NCBI GenBank assembly: GCA_963691705.1
Contig: OY829543.1
Location: 33,131,523 to 33,195,522, forward strand
Reading direction: 5' to 3'
Length of the DNA: 64,000 nt
Origin: Viola odorata
Lineage: Eukaryota > Streptophyta > Magnoliopsida > Malpighiales > Violaceae
The position numbers and the translations under genes were made by a program. Shown here one piece after another: positions 54,478-64,000 of the stretch. The notes under the pieces were generated by a model, which was not told the DNA's origin, ran no database searches, and saw only the letters and a list, made by a program, of their open reading frames with translations. Each line of letters starts with the position of its first letter. The stretch's first letter is position 1.

Positions 54478-55200
54478 ATGATATTAGCCTTCTTAGAAGA
54501 GGACGAAAAAGGCATTGTCTATCCGCACAATGACGCATTAGTGGTTACGCCCATCATCGCCAGTCACGGAATCAGAAGAACTCTTGTTGATAACGGGAGT
54601 GCGGTGAACCTCTTCTCGTTAGAGGCCTACAATCTCATGAAGCGACCCGACAACGAGTTAACACCTTGCAAGAAACCCACAATTGGAGTGGACGGGGTCC
54701 CGATCCCTGTCACAGGGATAACTACTTTGCCTGTGTATTTCAGAGAAGATAGCTCCAAGCGATCGGAGGATCTGTTATTCCTTGTCGTGGACTTAAACTT
54801 GCCCTACAATGTCATACTCGGACGACCCTTCCTCAACCGCTTTGGAGCAGCGATATCTTAGAAGCATCTAAAGATGAAATACCCCTCCTAGGAAGGAGTG
54901 GTATCGATAAAGGGCAACCAAAAACTGGCGGCTGAATGCTACCTGCTCATGACTCAAAAGAGTTGCGATAGGTATGTATGTATAACGGTGGACCCGTACG
55001 AACAGGGTGATGAGAAGCGCGCTCAACCTCTGGACAAAATGGTGCCCGTACCAGTAATAGGCATAGAAGAAGCGAGCTTCCTAGTCAGCGAAAAGCTCAG
55101 TCCAGCGGAAAACCTTCAACTAGCCCGGTTATTGAACAAATATCGAGGAGAGTTCGCGTGGAAACCCACAGACATGCCGTCTATATCGCGCGAAATAGCA
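54478..55200 (+). pseudogene. G6 protease
   Basis: FLEEDEKGIVYPHNDALVV, the active-site LVDNGSAVN (54584) and ILGRPFLNRFG (54820) match G5 closely. Stops at 54859-54861 (in place of Gln) and about 54892 (Trp) interrupt it. Confidence 0.88.
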
Positions 55201-56900
55201 GAACACCGGCTCAATGTTGACCCTAGCGTCAGGCCGGTCCAGCAAAAGCGACGCGCATTTTCTACGGAAAAATCTTTTGCCGTTGATAAAGAAGTGATGA
55301 AGCTCCTTGATGCGGGGTTCATCCGCGAAGTTCAATACCCTACTTGGTTAGCCAACCCAATTCTCGTTCCTAAGCCCAATGGAGACTGGCGCATGTGTAT
55401 CGACTTTACCTATTTGAACGATGCTTGCCCTAAGGATTGCTACCCGCTTCCCCGTATTGACCAACTAGTCGATCAGACTGCCGGGTACGCATATTTGAGT
55501 TCACTTGACGCTAACTCCGGATACCACCAAATTCCCATGGCCGTTGAAGATGAAGAAAAGATTGCCTTCATCATTCCTAAGGCCACTTACTGTTATACGG
55601 CGATGCCGTTTGGGCTAAAGAACGCTGGGGCGACGTTCCAACGTATGGCTAACAAAATATTCGAAGAACAGATAGGCAGAAATGTGGAAGCATATGTCGA
55701 TAATATATTGGTGAAGAGTGCAAACTTTCAGGATCACTTACAGGATCTGAAAGAAGTCTTTAACGTAATGAAAAGGCACAGTATGAAACTGAACCCCCGA
55801 AAATGCATGTTTGCGTTTCAGACGGGGAAATTCCTAGGCTACGTAGTCAGCCAAAAAGGAATCTAGCCTAACCCATCGAAGATTAAAGCCATACAAGACA
55901 TGATATCTCCAAGAACCGTTAAGGAGGTACAAAGACTAACAGGGCGCGTTATCGCCCTAGGATGATTTATTTCCAAACAAGGCGAGAAGTGTCTCCTTTT
56001 TTTCAAAGTCATACGCAAGAAAGCACCGTTCGGGTGGACCCCAGAATGTGAAGATGCGTTTGTTAGCCTAAAATATCACCTATCGTCTGACCTACTGCTG
56101 ACAAGGCCGGAGCCGGGTGATACTTTATATTTATACCTCGGCGCTGCCGATGAAGTGGTTAGTACCGTCCTCGTTCGCGACGATAGCCACGCACACCACC
56201 CTGTATATTTTGTAAGTCACGTTCTGAAAGATGTGGAGCTGCGATATGCCCGAATCGAGAAAATAGCATTTGCACTAATACAAGCCACTCGAAAAATGGG
56301 CAGATACTTCCAGTCTTACCCCGTTATCGTGCTTACAAACCAACCTCTGAAGAGAATATTTCAAAAGCCTGAGTCCTCAGGAAGAATGTTAATCTGAGCT
56401 CTCGAACTCGAGCAATACGAGCTGAGGTATCAGTCCCGGCCATCCGTGAGGGCTCAAATCCTGGCAGATTTTATAGCGGAATGTACCTTTACAGAAGATC
56501 CGTTAACAGATGTACCCGAAGAGGAGTGGGGCGACGATATGCGAATACAATACGCCATCCGAATCCTGCAGCCATTATTCAATAATGCGGCAGAATACGA
56601 GGCGTTACTAGCCGGACTCAGGATAGGGAGAAGCCTTTCTTCCAAAGGTAGGCACGATACCGAAAGAACAGGAGACCTACGTCTAAAAATTTGTGGTGAC
56701 TCCAAACTAGTAATCGACCAAGTCTTGGGGTGCTCTCAGGCTCGGGAGCCCATCATGGTCCAATACCTCGCCAAGGTAATGTGAGAGCTGTTGGAAATAA
56801 AGAAAGAAGGCATGCAAGTCAGCTTTGAGCATATTCCCCGATAGGACAACGCCGAAGCTGACAATCTTGCCAAGCTTGCCGCGAACCCGGAAGCGTCCAT
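55201..56900 (+). pseudogene. G6 reverse transcriptase and RNase H (active sites damaged)
   Basis: Reverse transcriptase keeps CIDFTYLNDACPKD, SLDANSGYHQI and AMPFGLKNAGATFQR, but the active site reads YVDN (about 55696) instead of YVDD. Stops lie at 55864, 55963, 56395 and 56782. RNase H has lost 111 bp relative to G5, including the first catalytic Asp (VDGAKN); the two break points in G5 share the 8-mer ACGATATG. AAEYEAL and CGDSKLVID remain. Confidence 0.9.
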
Positions 56901-58224
56901 ACCCAAAGGTGTGTATTACCGTGAGTTATTTGTACCTTCCTTCATGGAAGAGCAAGCGTCTCTGTGTGTGGAAGAACTCGAGAATGACTAGCGGGTCCCC
57001 GTAATCAAATACTTGAAACACGAAGAACTGCCTGTGGATATCGCTGAAAAGAAAAGGGTGCTGAGATAGGCAGCTCGTTGTATGTACTATGACGGGGACC
57101 TGGTTCGGAGATGCTTTTCTCACCCAGCCGCCAAATGTATAATGGAGCAAGAGGGTCTTCACACCTTGCGCGAAATTCACGAAGGGGTGTGCGGTATGCA
57201 CGTGTCGGGTGGCACCCTGGCTGCCCAAGTTTTCAGATCTGGATTCTATTGGCCCACCATCCGGAGAGATTGCCACAACTACGTGCAAACTTGCTTGAAA
57301 TGTCAGGAGTTCTCTAAAACTCCTCGACGTCCCTCCACTGAAATATCTGAGATTATCGCTCCTTGCCCTTTTGCTAAATGAGGGATCGACATCCTGGGCC
57401 CATTTCCAAAGGCAAGGTCCCAACTAAAATTTGTAATAGTGGCAGTGGACTACTTTACAAAGTGGGCAGAAGCTGAAGCGGTCGCCAACATTACGGCGGA
57501 AAAAACTTGGCGTTTCTTCAAACACCAAGTTATCATGAGGTTTGGCGTACCCCGCATCGTAGTCAGCGATAATGGAACACAGTTCACCAGCCTATTCTTC
57601 AAAGACCAGTGCTCAAAATTCGAGATTGAGCAACGATTCTCTTCTGTGGCTCACCCACAAACCAATGGGCAGGCGGAAGTGACCAAGCGGGGCATCCTCA
57701 ACGGCATTAAGAAAAACCAGGATGGGTCTAAAAAGAAGTGGGCCGATGAGCTGCCGTATGTGATGTGGGCGTACCGCATGACCGTTAAAACCAGTACCGG
57801 AGAAATACCTTTCGCATTGGCCTTCGGAGCTGAGGTTGTTACTCTAGTAGAAATCGATACCATGAGCCTGTGAGTGGCTCACTTTCGGGAGGAGCTGAAT
57901 GAGGAAAGGTTACGAGCTAACCTTGACGTGTTACCAGAGGTCCGAGAAGAAACCCTCCTGAAAACACTACATTACAAGCGAAAGATGGCCCGTTATCATA
58001 ACAGGCGCGTCAAAGAACGGTTGCTGAAGGCAGGCGATCTGGTGCTCAGAGACAAGCGAGCGGCTGGTCAACGCATGGGGAAGCTCAATCCAAACTGGGA
58101 TGGGCCGTATCGCGTTACCCGCGTCATCGAGAAAGGAGCCTATCATCTGGAGACACTCGACGGTACTCCCTTACCTAACACTTGGAACATCGCTCGTTTG
58201 AAATTATATTATCCTAGAACTTGA
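56901..58224 (+). pseudogene. G6 integrase
   Basis: Zinc region HEGVCGMH (about 57180) and LKCQEF (57295), catalytic motifs VAVDYF (57438), VSDNGTQF (57565) and QAEVTKR (57670), then GPYRVT. The whole triad is present, unlike G5, but stops at 56986, 57067, 57379 and 57871 break the frame. It ends at the same Leu-Tyr-Tyr-Pro segment as G5. Confidence 0.9.
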
Positions 58225-59150
58225 TTTTATCTGCACCATTGGCTGATGCCAACCCTAACCTTAGCTAACACTCGGTGAAAGAGCTTTCTTGGGTGTTTGT
58301 GGTAACTCTTGTGCAGATAAAAAAGGGGGATCCTGGGAATGAAAAGTCATATCCTTGTGACGGCCGGTCCTGATCAGACGGCTCACTAAGTGAGGGTACG
58401 ACCCAGCATGCCTTGAACTAGCGTCGAGATTGAAAGGTCCCTGACACCTCCGGGAGTGAAAAGTCCTATCCTTGTGATGACCGATCTTGATCAGATGGCT
58501 CACTAAGTGAGGGCACTTCCCGGTATCCTTGGGAGTGAAAAACCCTTTTCTTGTACTGACCGTTCTCGTGGAGACGGTACATCAAGACAAGGCACGCCCC
58601 GGGGAAATAGTAACTCCGTTCTAGAAATGAAAAGTCCTATCCTAGTGACCGGGCTAATATAGACGGCTCATTAAGTAAGGGCACGATTCTAGACGCGAGG
58701 ACAACGCCTGAAAGTGAAAAACTCTAGCCTTGTGACTGCCTGTTCTGATCCGACGGCTCACTAAGATGAGGCACTTTCCAGGCCGACTGTGAAAATATGG
58801 AAACGCGAAGAATCGCAAGATCCCAGCTAGTAACCAGATGCGTAATCCCTGGTGAAGTATAAAGCTGATAGAAAAAGCGATTACGCGGTTTCCGTATTAA
58901 CACCCTATGACGGCAGCAGAAAGGCTCCTACGGGTAATTACCGTCTCTTATAGCATGTTATGCTACTAATGATTTACAATTAAGAATGTGCAGAATACTT
59001 TTCGAGCGGCGGAAAGATTGATGATCGCACAAATGGCGATATCATGAAACTCGTCAGGAAAGCTGACTCGATACCGACCTCAGCGATTTCTGTTGCCAAA
59101 ATGCTAGGAGCATGCTCAAGAAAGTAAACACATTATGTTATCGGGGCGGC
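58225..59150 (+). other. G6 3' untranslated region with 117-bp palindromic repeats
   Basis: Contains repeats marked by CTCACTAAGTGAG at 58382 and 58499 (117 bp apart) and weaker copies near 58667 and 58757, with the linked words GTGAAAAGTCCTATCCTTGTGA and CTGATCAGA. The rest (58800-59130) matches the G5 spacer. No gene. Confidence 0.8.
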
Positions 59151-59724
59151 GAGTAATTAAGACAATCCTAAGGGCATTTCTGTAATTATGACCCATGCCG
59201 AGGACGGAATCCTATAGCCCTATCGGACATCTAAGCTATCGCCACTAGACTATGAGGTGTTTTCTGGGATGGTCAACATCAGCGGGGGGGGAGGTCTCAC
59301 GCGTCTCTACACGCACGGCATCATCCCATCCCAGGGTAGCCACGGCACCCTCCTCAGAATTATCGCCCCCGGCATCACCATGGGTATCGCCCTCGGCACC
59401 CTCCTCGGAGGTATCACCCGTGACGTCAGACCCAGGTATCACCCGTGACGTCATAACAGAGCGTTATCTTTTCGAGCTATCGCCTTTCTTGCCCAGATAT
59501 CGCCCCCAGCGGCCTATAAATACTCCCTCATTTTAAAACATCAAGTAAGCCTAAGACTGCCTTCTAGAACCTCTGCTATTTTTGAACCGCTTACTGACTT
59601 AAGCATCGGAGTGTCTACGCCGGAGCCCCCCTCCGGCGCTTTGCAGGTGTGTCCGACACCAGCTACAGCGACTCCGACCGACAGTATTCATCATCCTGAT
59701 CGTCTCAAAACTCGAATCATATCA
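59151..59724 (+). repeat. G6 3' LTR
   Basis: Alignable from about GAGTAATTAAG to CATATCA. TGACGTCA at 59421 and 59446 (same 25-bp spacing as the 5' LTR), hairpin 59618-59638. A 24-bp insertion with CACCATGGGTATCGCC near 59377 is absent from the 5' LTR. Confidence 0.92.
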
Positions 59725-59985
59725 ATAATAAATCCGAACGAAAATTCGAACTCAACTCCCTAAATGGAAATATTTAATTAAAGTCTAAAAGGCTCGTTCG
59801 GACCTAATAGGGGTCTGGCTACAAAATGATAATAAATCCGAACGAAAACCACTACGACGTGTAATAAAATACAAGGGATGAAATGATGTGAACAAAAATT
59901 CGGACTCAACGCCCTAAATGTAAATATTTTATTTAAAGCCTAAAAGCTCGTCCGGAACCTAATAACAGTTCGAAATGACCAAAAA
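59725..59985 (+). repeat. 155-bp tandem unit, right of G6
   Basis: Duplication ATAAT, then a unit shortened by loss of sequence between two CGAACGAAAA words, then a fuller unit from 59828. Continuation of the array at 52188-52348. Confidence 0.8.
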
Positions 59986-61943
59986 AGGCGAAAAACTAAA
60001 ATAATGCGAAATGAAGCAGAATAGTAAGATAAACAACAAATGATCAAAAATCGACAGAGATTCGATTTAAACAAGCTAATAATTCGATAAACGAAAAAGT
60101 GCTAAAAAGTGTTGTCAAAAATCGAGTATCAACAAGAGGATAAAATCACATCCAATAAACATGTTATCAAACATCCCCACACTGCCCAATGCTCGCCCTC
60201 GAGCATTAACAAAATTGAAAAATCACCTCATGCAGTGACATACATCTTCAACCTCATAACACACAGAATAGACAAGTCATTCGACAAACTACACCTGACC
60301 AAAACACATCCAGCCCTAGAAAAGCACCTGCATCAGACTAATAGGATAATGACCCTATCAATCAGAATTTTCCAGACCAAGCCTATTCACCAGCAGTCCT
60401 CACCTAGATATGTGTTTGCACTCACGCTCACAACAAAATACATGTTTAGGCTAATCACTCAAAAATGCAATTAACACAACACGAGGCAGAGTTTGCACAT
60501 CAATCCAAGTACATTAGTACACATGCGAGGGAAATCTAGCGATCAGAGACGACTTTGCAAAAAGAAAAAGAGAAAAGGGAAAGAAAAAGAAAAGAGCAGG
60601 AGAGAGTATGGGGTGGAGCGAAGGAAACGAAAGAGAAAAGAAACAGAAATGAAGGGATAAAAGGAAAAGAAAAGAAAAACAGAGGAGAAGGAAACAAATC
60701 TAGAGGTGGAGAATTTGTTGGCTTGAAAGAAGGCGAGACGGCGAGTAACACCCGCTGAAGAGGGCTGAGGGCGAGGGCTAGACGATGGCTTCGGCTTTCT
60801 TCAGTGGGGAAGATCTTTTGTCTGTATCGAGGGCTCGAAATGGTTGCCTTTTGTTATGTCTACTCTGCTTTTATCTGATTGAATTTTTTTCTTTTCACAG
60901 GAAATGAAATTGTAGCAGGCAGGCACGAATTTTTCTTTCTTGGCTCACTCTTTAAATTCTAGGAGCTGGAGCTGGCAATCTTTCACATTTCTTCTTTGAA
61001 CGATCAACTTCGAGGGCTTGATACTTTGACTTCACTTCCCCATGCTTAGGCTTTGTTGTGGTGAGGAAGTAATCTAGCGTTGCTGTCTTGGCCTCGATTT
61101 CTGATTTCCACATTTTGCTTTGTCTTGCCCTTGATCTATATTTTTCTCCCCACACTTATCTTCTTCGATGTCTAGCCCTTGCCTTTCGAATAAAGAGTGT
61201 TACTCACCTGCCAAGGAAAGATCAATGAAAAGGCTCAAGTGGTTAGAAGAGAGAATAAGGGTGTCGAGGGCATGAAAAAGGAAAGAAAAATGAAGAAAGA
61301 AGAAAGTAGAAAAATAAAAAGAAAAGAAGGAAAAATTGCAAGTCTCTTCGTCGTTTCGTTGCTTTCCCCCGTCTAATGGTGCTATACCTAGGGATATTAT
61401 GCAAACCTAGCCAGTGCCTAGTCAAGCATTAAATCACACATGAATAAAATGGCATGAAGCTCAATGTGCTCATGGGTACTAATTGTGACTACTGGTGTCT
61501 AGGGCATGACTGGTCATAAGGGCAAGCAGATCAAGATGTGCATGGTAGGGCATAGATGCAATGAATGAAAAGTTTCTTCCATGCACCAGAAGTCAAAAAT
61601 GCATGTCCATTTTTAGGGTTTTAAAACTGGGCAGTGGCAAAATTCCTAGCAAAGTCTAAAAATAAAATCCAAAAAAAATTTAAAAATCCAAAAAACATGC
61701 AATCATGCAACAAGCGGAAAATTAAACATGCAAACAAACAATAATAAACACAAATAAATCCCTCCCCACACTTAAGCAGCGCATTGTCCTCAATGCGAGA
61801 AGGGCACACACAAGAAAGTTCTGAAAAATAAAGAGTGAAGCAGAAAATAAAAAAGGAAAGGAACGTGGGTTGCCTCCCACGAAGTGTCTTTGTTATCGTC
61901 GAGGCACGACGTTGGTTGTTCAAACTTCAACCAATCCTACTAA
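59986..61943 (-). mobile_element. Old gypsy 3'-end remnants (minus strand)
   Basis: No open frame is convincing. Two segments resemble the sequence that commonly follows pol in plant gypsy elements: on the minus strand CATTGAGGACAATGCGCTGC then TTAAGTGTGGGGAGGG (61806-61760) with GGGAGGCAACCCACG (61882-61868), and CTCGAGGGCGAGCATTGGGC then AGTGTGGGGATGTTTG (about 60208-60168). Between them are a purine-rich tract and low-complexity sequence. Lineage not resolved. Confidence 0.5.
60556..60705 (+). repeat. Purine-rich tract
   Basis: About 150 bp almost entirely A and G, made of AGAAAAG and GGAAAGAAA words. No longer repeat unit is visible. Confidence 0.8.
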
Positions 61944-62434
61944 GGGCCTGTTTGGCGTTCCGGTTCTAGTCCAAAACGTGCTGTGGGTAAAAGTGTTGTG
62001 GGAAAAACACTTTTGCGCAAAGTAGTGTGCTGTTTGGTTAACATTTCTTAAAAGTGTTGTGGGAAATGAGAAGTTGTTTTTGGTGTTTGGTAAAACTATA
62101 AAAATGAAAGAGTTGGAGAATAAAACCCATTTAAAAAAAATTAATAAAAATAGAAAAAGTGGATCTATAATTACTTATCTTGAGATGGAGAATTTATTGT
62201 GGTAGTTTTTAATTTATTTTGTTCATTATATAAAGTAAAAAAATAAAATTAAAATGAAAAAAAAAAGGACAGAGAGGGTGCCCAACGCAAGCTGCGTTGG
62301 GCTGCTGGAGCAAAATGCTCCAGTGAGGAAAGGAGGGGGCCAAGGCAAAATTTTAAAAGTGCTTTGTAGAAAGCTGGGCAGCAATGGTGTTACCAAACAC
62401 CTTCTAAGTGGTTTTGGGTTGGGAAAAGTTGGGT
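61944..62434 (+). mobile_element. Harb2: Harbinger-like non-autonomous element, right end lost
   Basis: Starts GGGCCTGTTTGGCGTTCCGG after TAA (61941-61943). The left 110 bp and the segment near 62390-62425 (GTGTTACCAAACACC then GTGGTTTTGGGTT) match the two subterminal regions of Harb1. No coding sequence lies between. The expected right inverted repeat is absent; LTR-X begins there. Confidence 0.75.
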
Positions 62435-63751
62435 TGGGTACCTTATACGATCCTAGCCACGAGGCTAACCCTAGCGCGCACCCAACGCGCACACGCCTTG
62501 CGACCAAGGCCAATCAGCCCAAAGCATCGAGCCCAAGACGTTCCAAAGCTTAAAGAGAGGTTACAACAACCTCTAGACATGGAAACTAGGCAAGGATCAT
62601 TGCTGGATCAAGTCCTTAGACAAAGGATGACATGGAAGGTGGCTTGGAGGCTCTTAGGGCAAGACTTTGCATCCGGCCAAGCCATGACATGGAAGCGAGG
62701 CTTCCATCAAAGCCCCAACACATATACAAGACCTATTGGGATCTTAGGAATTCTGTGTCCAAGTTTCAGAACATTTGGACGAGTATATCTCAAGAAGGTT
62801 CGAGATGACAATCAAGCATGCAAGTGTCCTAAGCGCAAACGTGACGGACAACTTCGTCGAACCATATCTCGATCATCAGAATTCAGACTCGTGTGATCTA
62901 TATCAATTATGAAACCTCAGGATGTCTTCTTCATTGTGTCCAACTTTGGGGTCAAACGGACAAGCCTTTTGTTTGTTATCGGTCGAGACATTTTCGCTGA
63001 CAGTAATCATACGCGAATGAGGACTTCAAAACGCGTCCGTCAACGCCAACGACCATTCTTCGGACCAGTCAGGCCCGGACCAGGAATAGGAGCACCCTCC
63101 TACTATTTTTGGGTCTTATCTATCGAATGGGGTAAGTTTCAGCCCAATTGGACAAGCCAATCAACAGTTAGGGCGGGGAGACATTTTGACGCGCAGTGTG
63201 AACGCGAGCAGCCCGCAACTTGGAGAATTCGGCCCAAACCTTGGTCTGATGATGTGAATGCTTCTAGGAAGTTCTAGAAGGATTTATTTGTATTTATTAA
63301 TTAGTTTTTACAGTTATTAGACTAGTAGAAGTTCTATTTCGAAGTTACTTAGGAGTTCTAGTTAAAATAGGTTTTCTAGTCTTAGTTAAACTTGTATTGT
63401 TTATGCCTATTTAAAGGCAGCCGCTTGGCTTAATAAAATAAGATCTTTTTCAGCCAAACACTTGCGTTAATTGATCTCACTAAGAACCTTGAATCCTTTG
63501 AGTCCGAACACTCAAAGAACAACTCAAGTAAATCGAAAGTTCATTCTATTGTTCGCCTATCTAGGTTGCTAACCTCACCAAGGGTTAGAGGGTTAGAAGT
63601 TCGAGCAAGATCCTTGATTGCGTAGCTGGGTTCGTTGGATAATCACGTCCAACAGGGTCAGCGCAAGATTGAGTTACTATTCCGCACGAATCCACTCTTG
63701 GACAACGATCGCTTAAGGAGAAACAATTCACGCCTAGTGAGGATCGTATCA
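62435..63751 (+). repeat. LTR-X 5' LTR (left edge uncertain)
   Basis: The right edge is well placed: TATCA at 63747-63751, then GT and a primer site. The left edge is only bounded by the end of Harb2 similarity (62425-62460). A TATTTAAA word near 63410 and AATAAAATAAG near 63433 give a promoter and polyadenylation order. Open frames inside (62254-63277) have no family character. Confidence 0.65.
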
Positions 63752-63753
63752 GT

Positions 63754-63765
63754 TGGTAGCGGAGC
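63754..63765 (+). other. LTR-X primer-binding site, tRNA-Met-like
   Basis: TGGTAGCGGAGC followed by GAAGG, two bases after the LTR. It is close to the Chr1 site. The internal region (63766-64000) continues off the window and shows no coding motif yet. Confidence 0.7.
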
Positions 63766-64000
63766 GAAGGCCGTTCAAGTTTGGTTAGTTATTTATTTAA
63801 ATTCTGTTTTCGTTAAATTCTTGTGTCGATTTACTCTAGTCCAGAGTCAATCACCCTTCACCCATTTAGTTATTTTCGTTTTTAGTTGAGTCGGTTTAGA
63901 AATCAATTTTCTAAATCAAGTTTTCCTTTGCGTTTGTGTTTTTATTTCAACAAATCTAGTCCGATTTATTTGTCTTATGTCTACCAAATAGAGTCACAAA

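Larger units (their letters stand above)
52349..59724 (+). mobile_element. G6: Tat-type gypsy element, 7.4 kb, without antisense genes
   Basis: LTRs at 52349-52901 and about 59151-59724, duplication ATAAT on both sides (52344-52348, 59725-59729). Gag-pol is on the plus strand with many stops. The 0.9 kb between integrase and 3' LTR aligns to the G5 spacer next to integrase, but the whole A-D cluster is missing. The LTRs differ at many sites and by a 24-bp insertion or deletion, so G6 is clearly older than G5. Confidence 0.93.

Noticed and set aside
62254..63277. Host gene in the three overlapping frames before the right-edge LTR end
   Set aside because: They lie inside Harb2 and the LTR-X U3, have odd composition and no recognisable domain.

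Overview
The window is repeat-dense plant nuclear DNA, probably from a eudicot. No host gene could be supported. Almost everything is transposable-element sequence: at least six Ty3/gypsy elements of the Tat kind (G1-G6), one gypsy element with a tRNA-Met-like primer site (Chr1), two PIF/Harbinger elements (Harb1, Harb2), an incomplete LTR element at the right edge (LTR-X) and two unclassified repeat families (RepA, RepB). Evidence for a plant source: Tat-type gag-pol, Harbinger transposase with a Myb/SANT-like partner, GT-AG introns of 65-98 bp and TATA-box LTR promoters. All names are labels made here.

Layout. 1-2765: RepB copy, promoter-like block, RepA copy. 2766-4707 and 43316-43798: two halves of G1 (minus strand), split by Harb1. 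4708-43315: Harb1, bounded by matching terminal inverted repeats and a TAA duplication; its own genes lie at 38650-41865. Inside Harb1 sits G2 (plus strand, 4826 to about 38610). In the G2 integrase begins G3 (plus, 9731-10936), in the G3 gag begins G4 (minus, 10937-30740), and in a gene of G4 sits the complete G5 (minus, 12748-28584, target duplication CTCTG). The right parts of G4 and G3 and the middle of G2 are missing at a junction near 30740. From there the remaining G2 runs to its 3' LTR at 38156, with a solo LTR (32467-32981) inside one gene. 43799-48160: Chr1, inserted in G1. 48160-52348: RepA and RepB. 52349-59724: G6, a complete but defective Tat element (duplication ATAAT). 59725-61943: older gypsy debris. 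61944 to about 62434: Harb2. About 62435-64000: LTR-X.

The most interesting content is a cluster of four genes, A-B-C-D, encoded antisense to gag-pol in G5 and found again in the same order in G4 (A-B-C) and G2 (A-B-C-D). A is a protein of about 125 residues and B a small proline-rich, basic-then-acidic protein; I recognise neither. C and D are larger spliced genes whose N-terminal halves resemble the 'putative gypsy type transposon' (Transposase_28) family and whose C-terminal halves are coiled coil. Several have their own TATA box, and C and D (B in G5) an upstream CACGTG G-box. Sense LTR promoters carry other shared signals: TGACGTCA boxes, TATCGCC words and a conserved hairpin. G6 has lost the whole antisense cluster.

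All comparisons were made by eye between copies within the window; no database or profile search was run.
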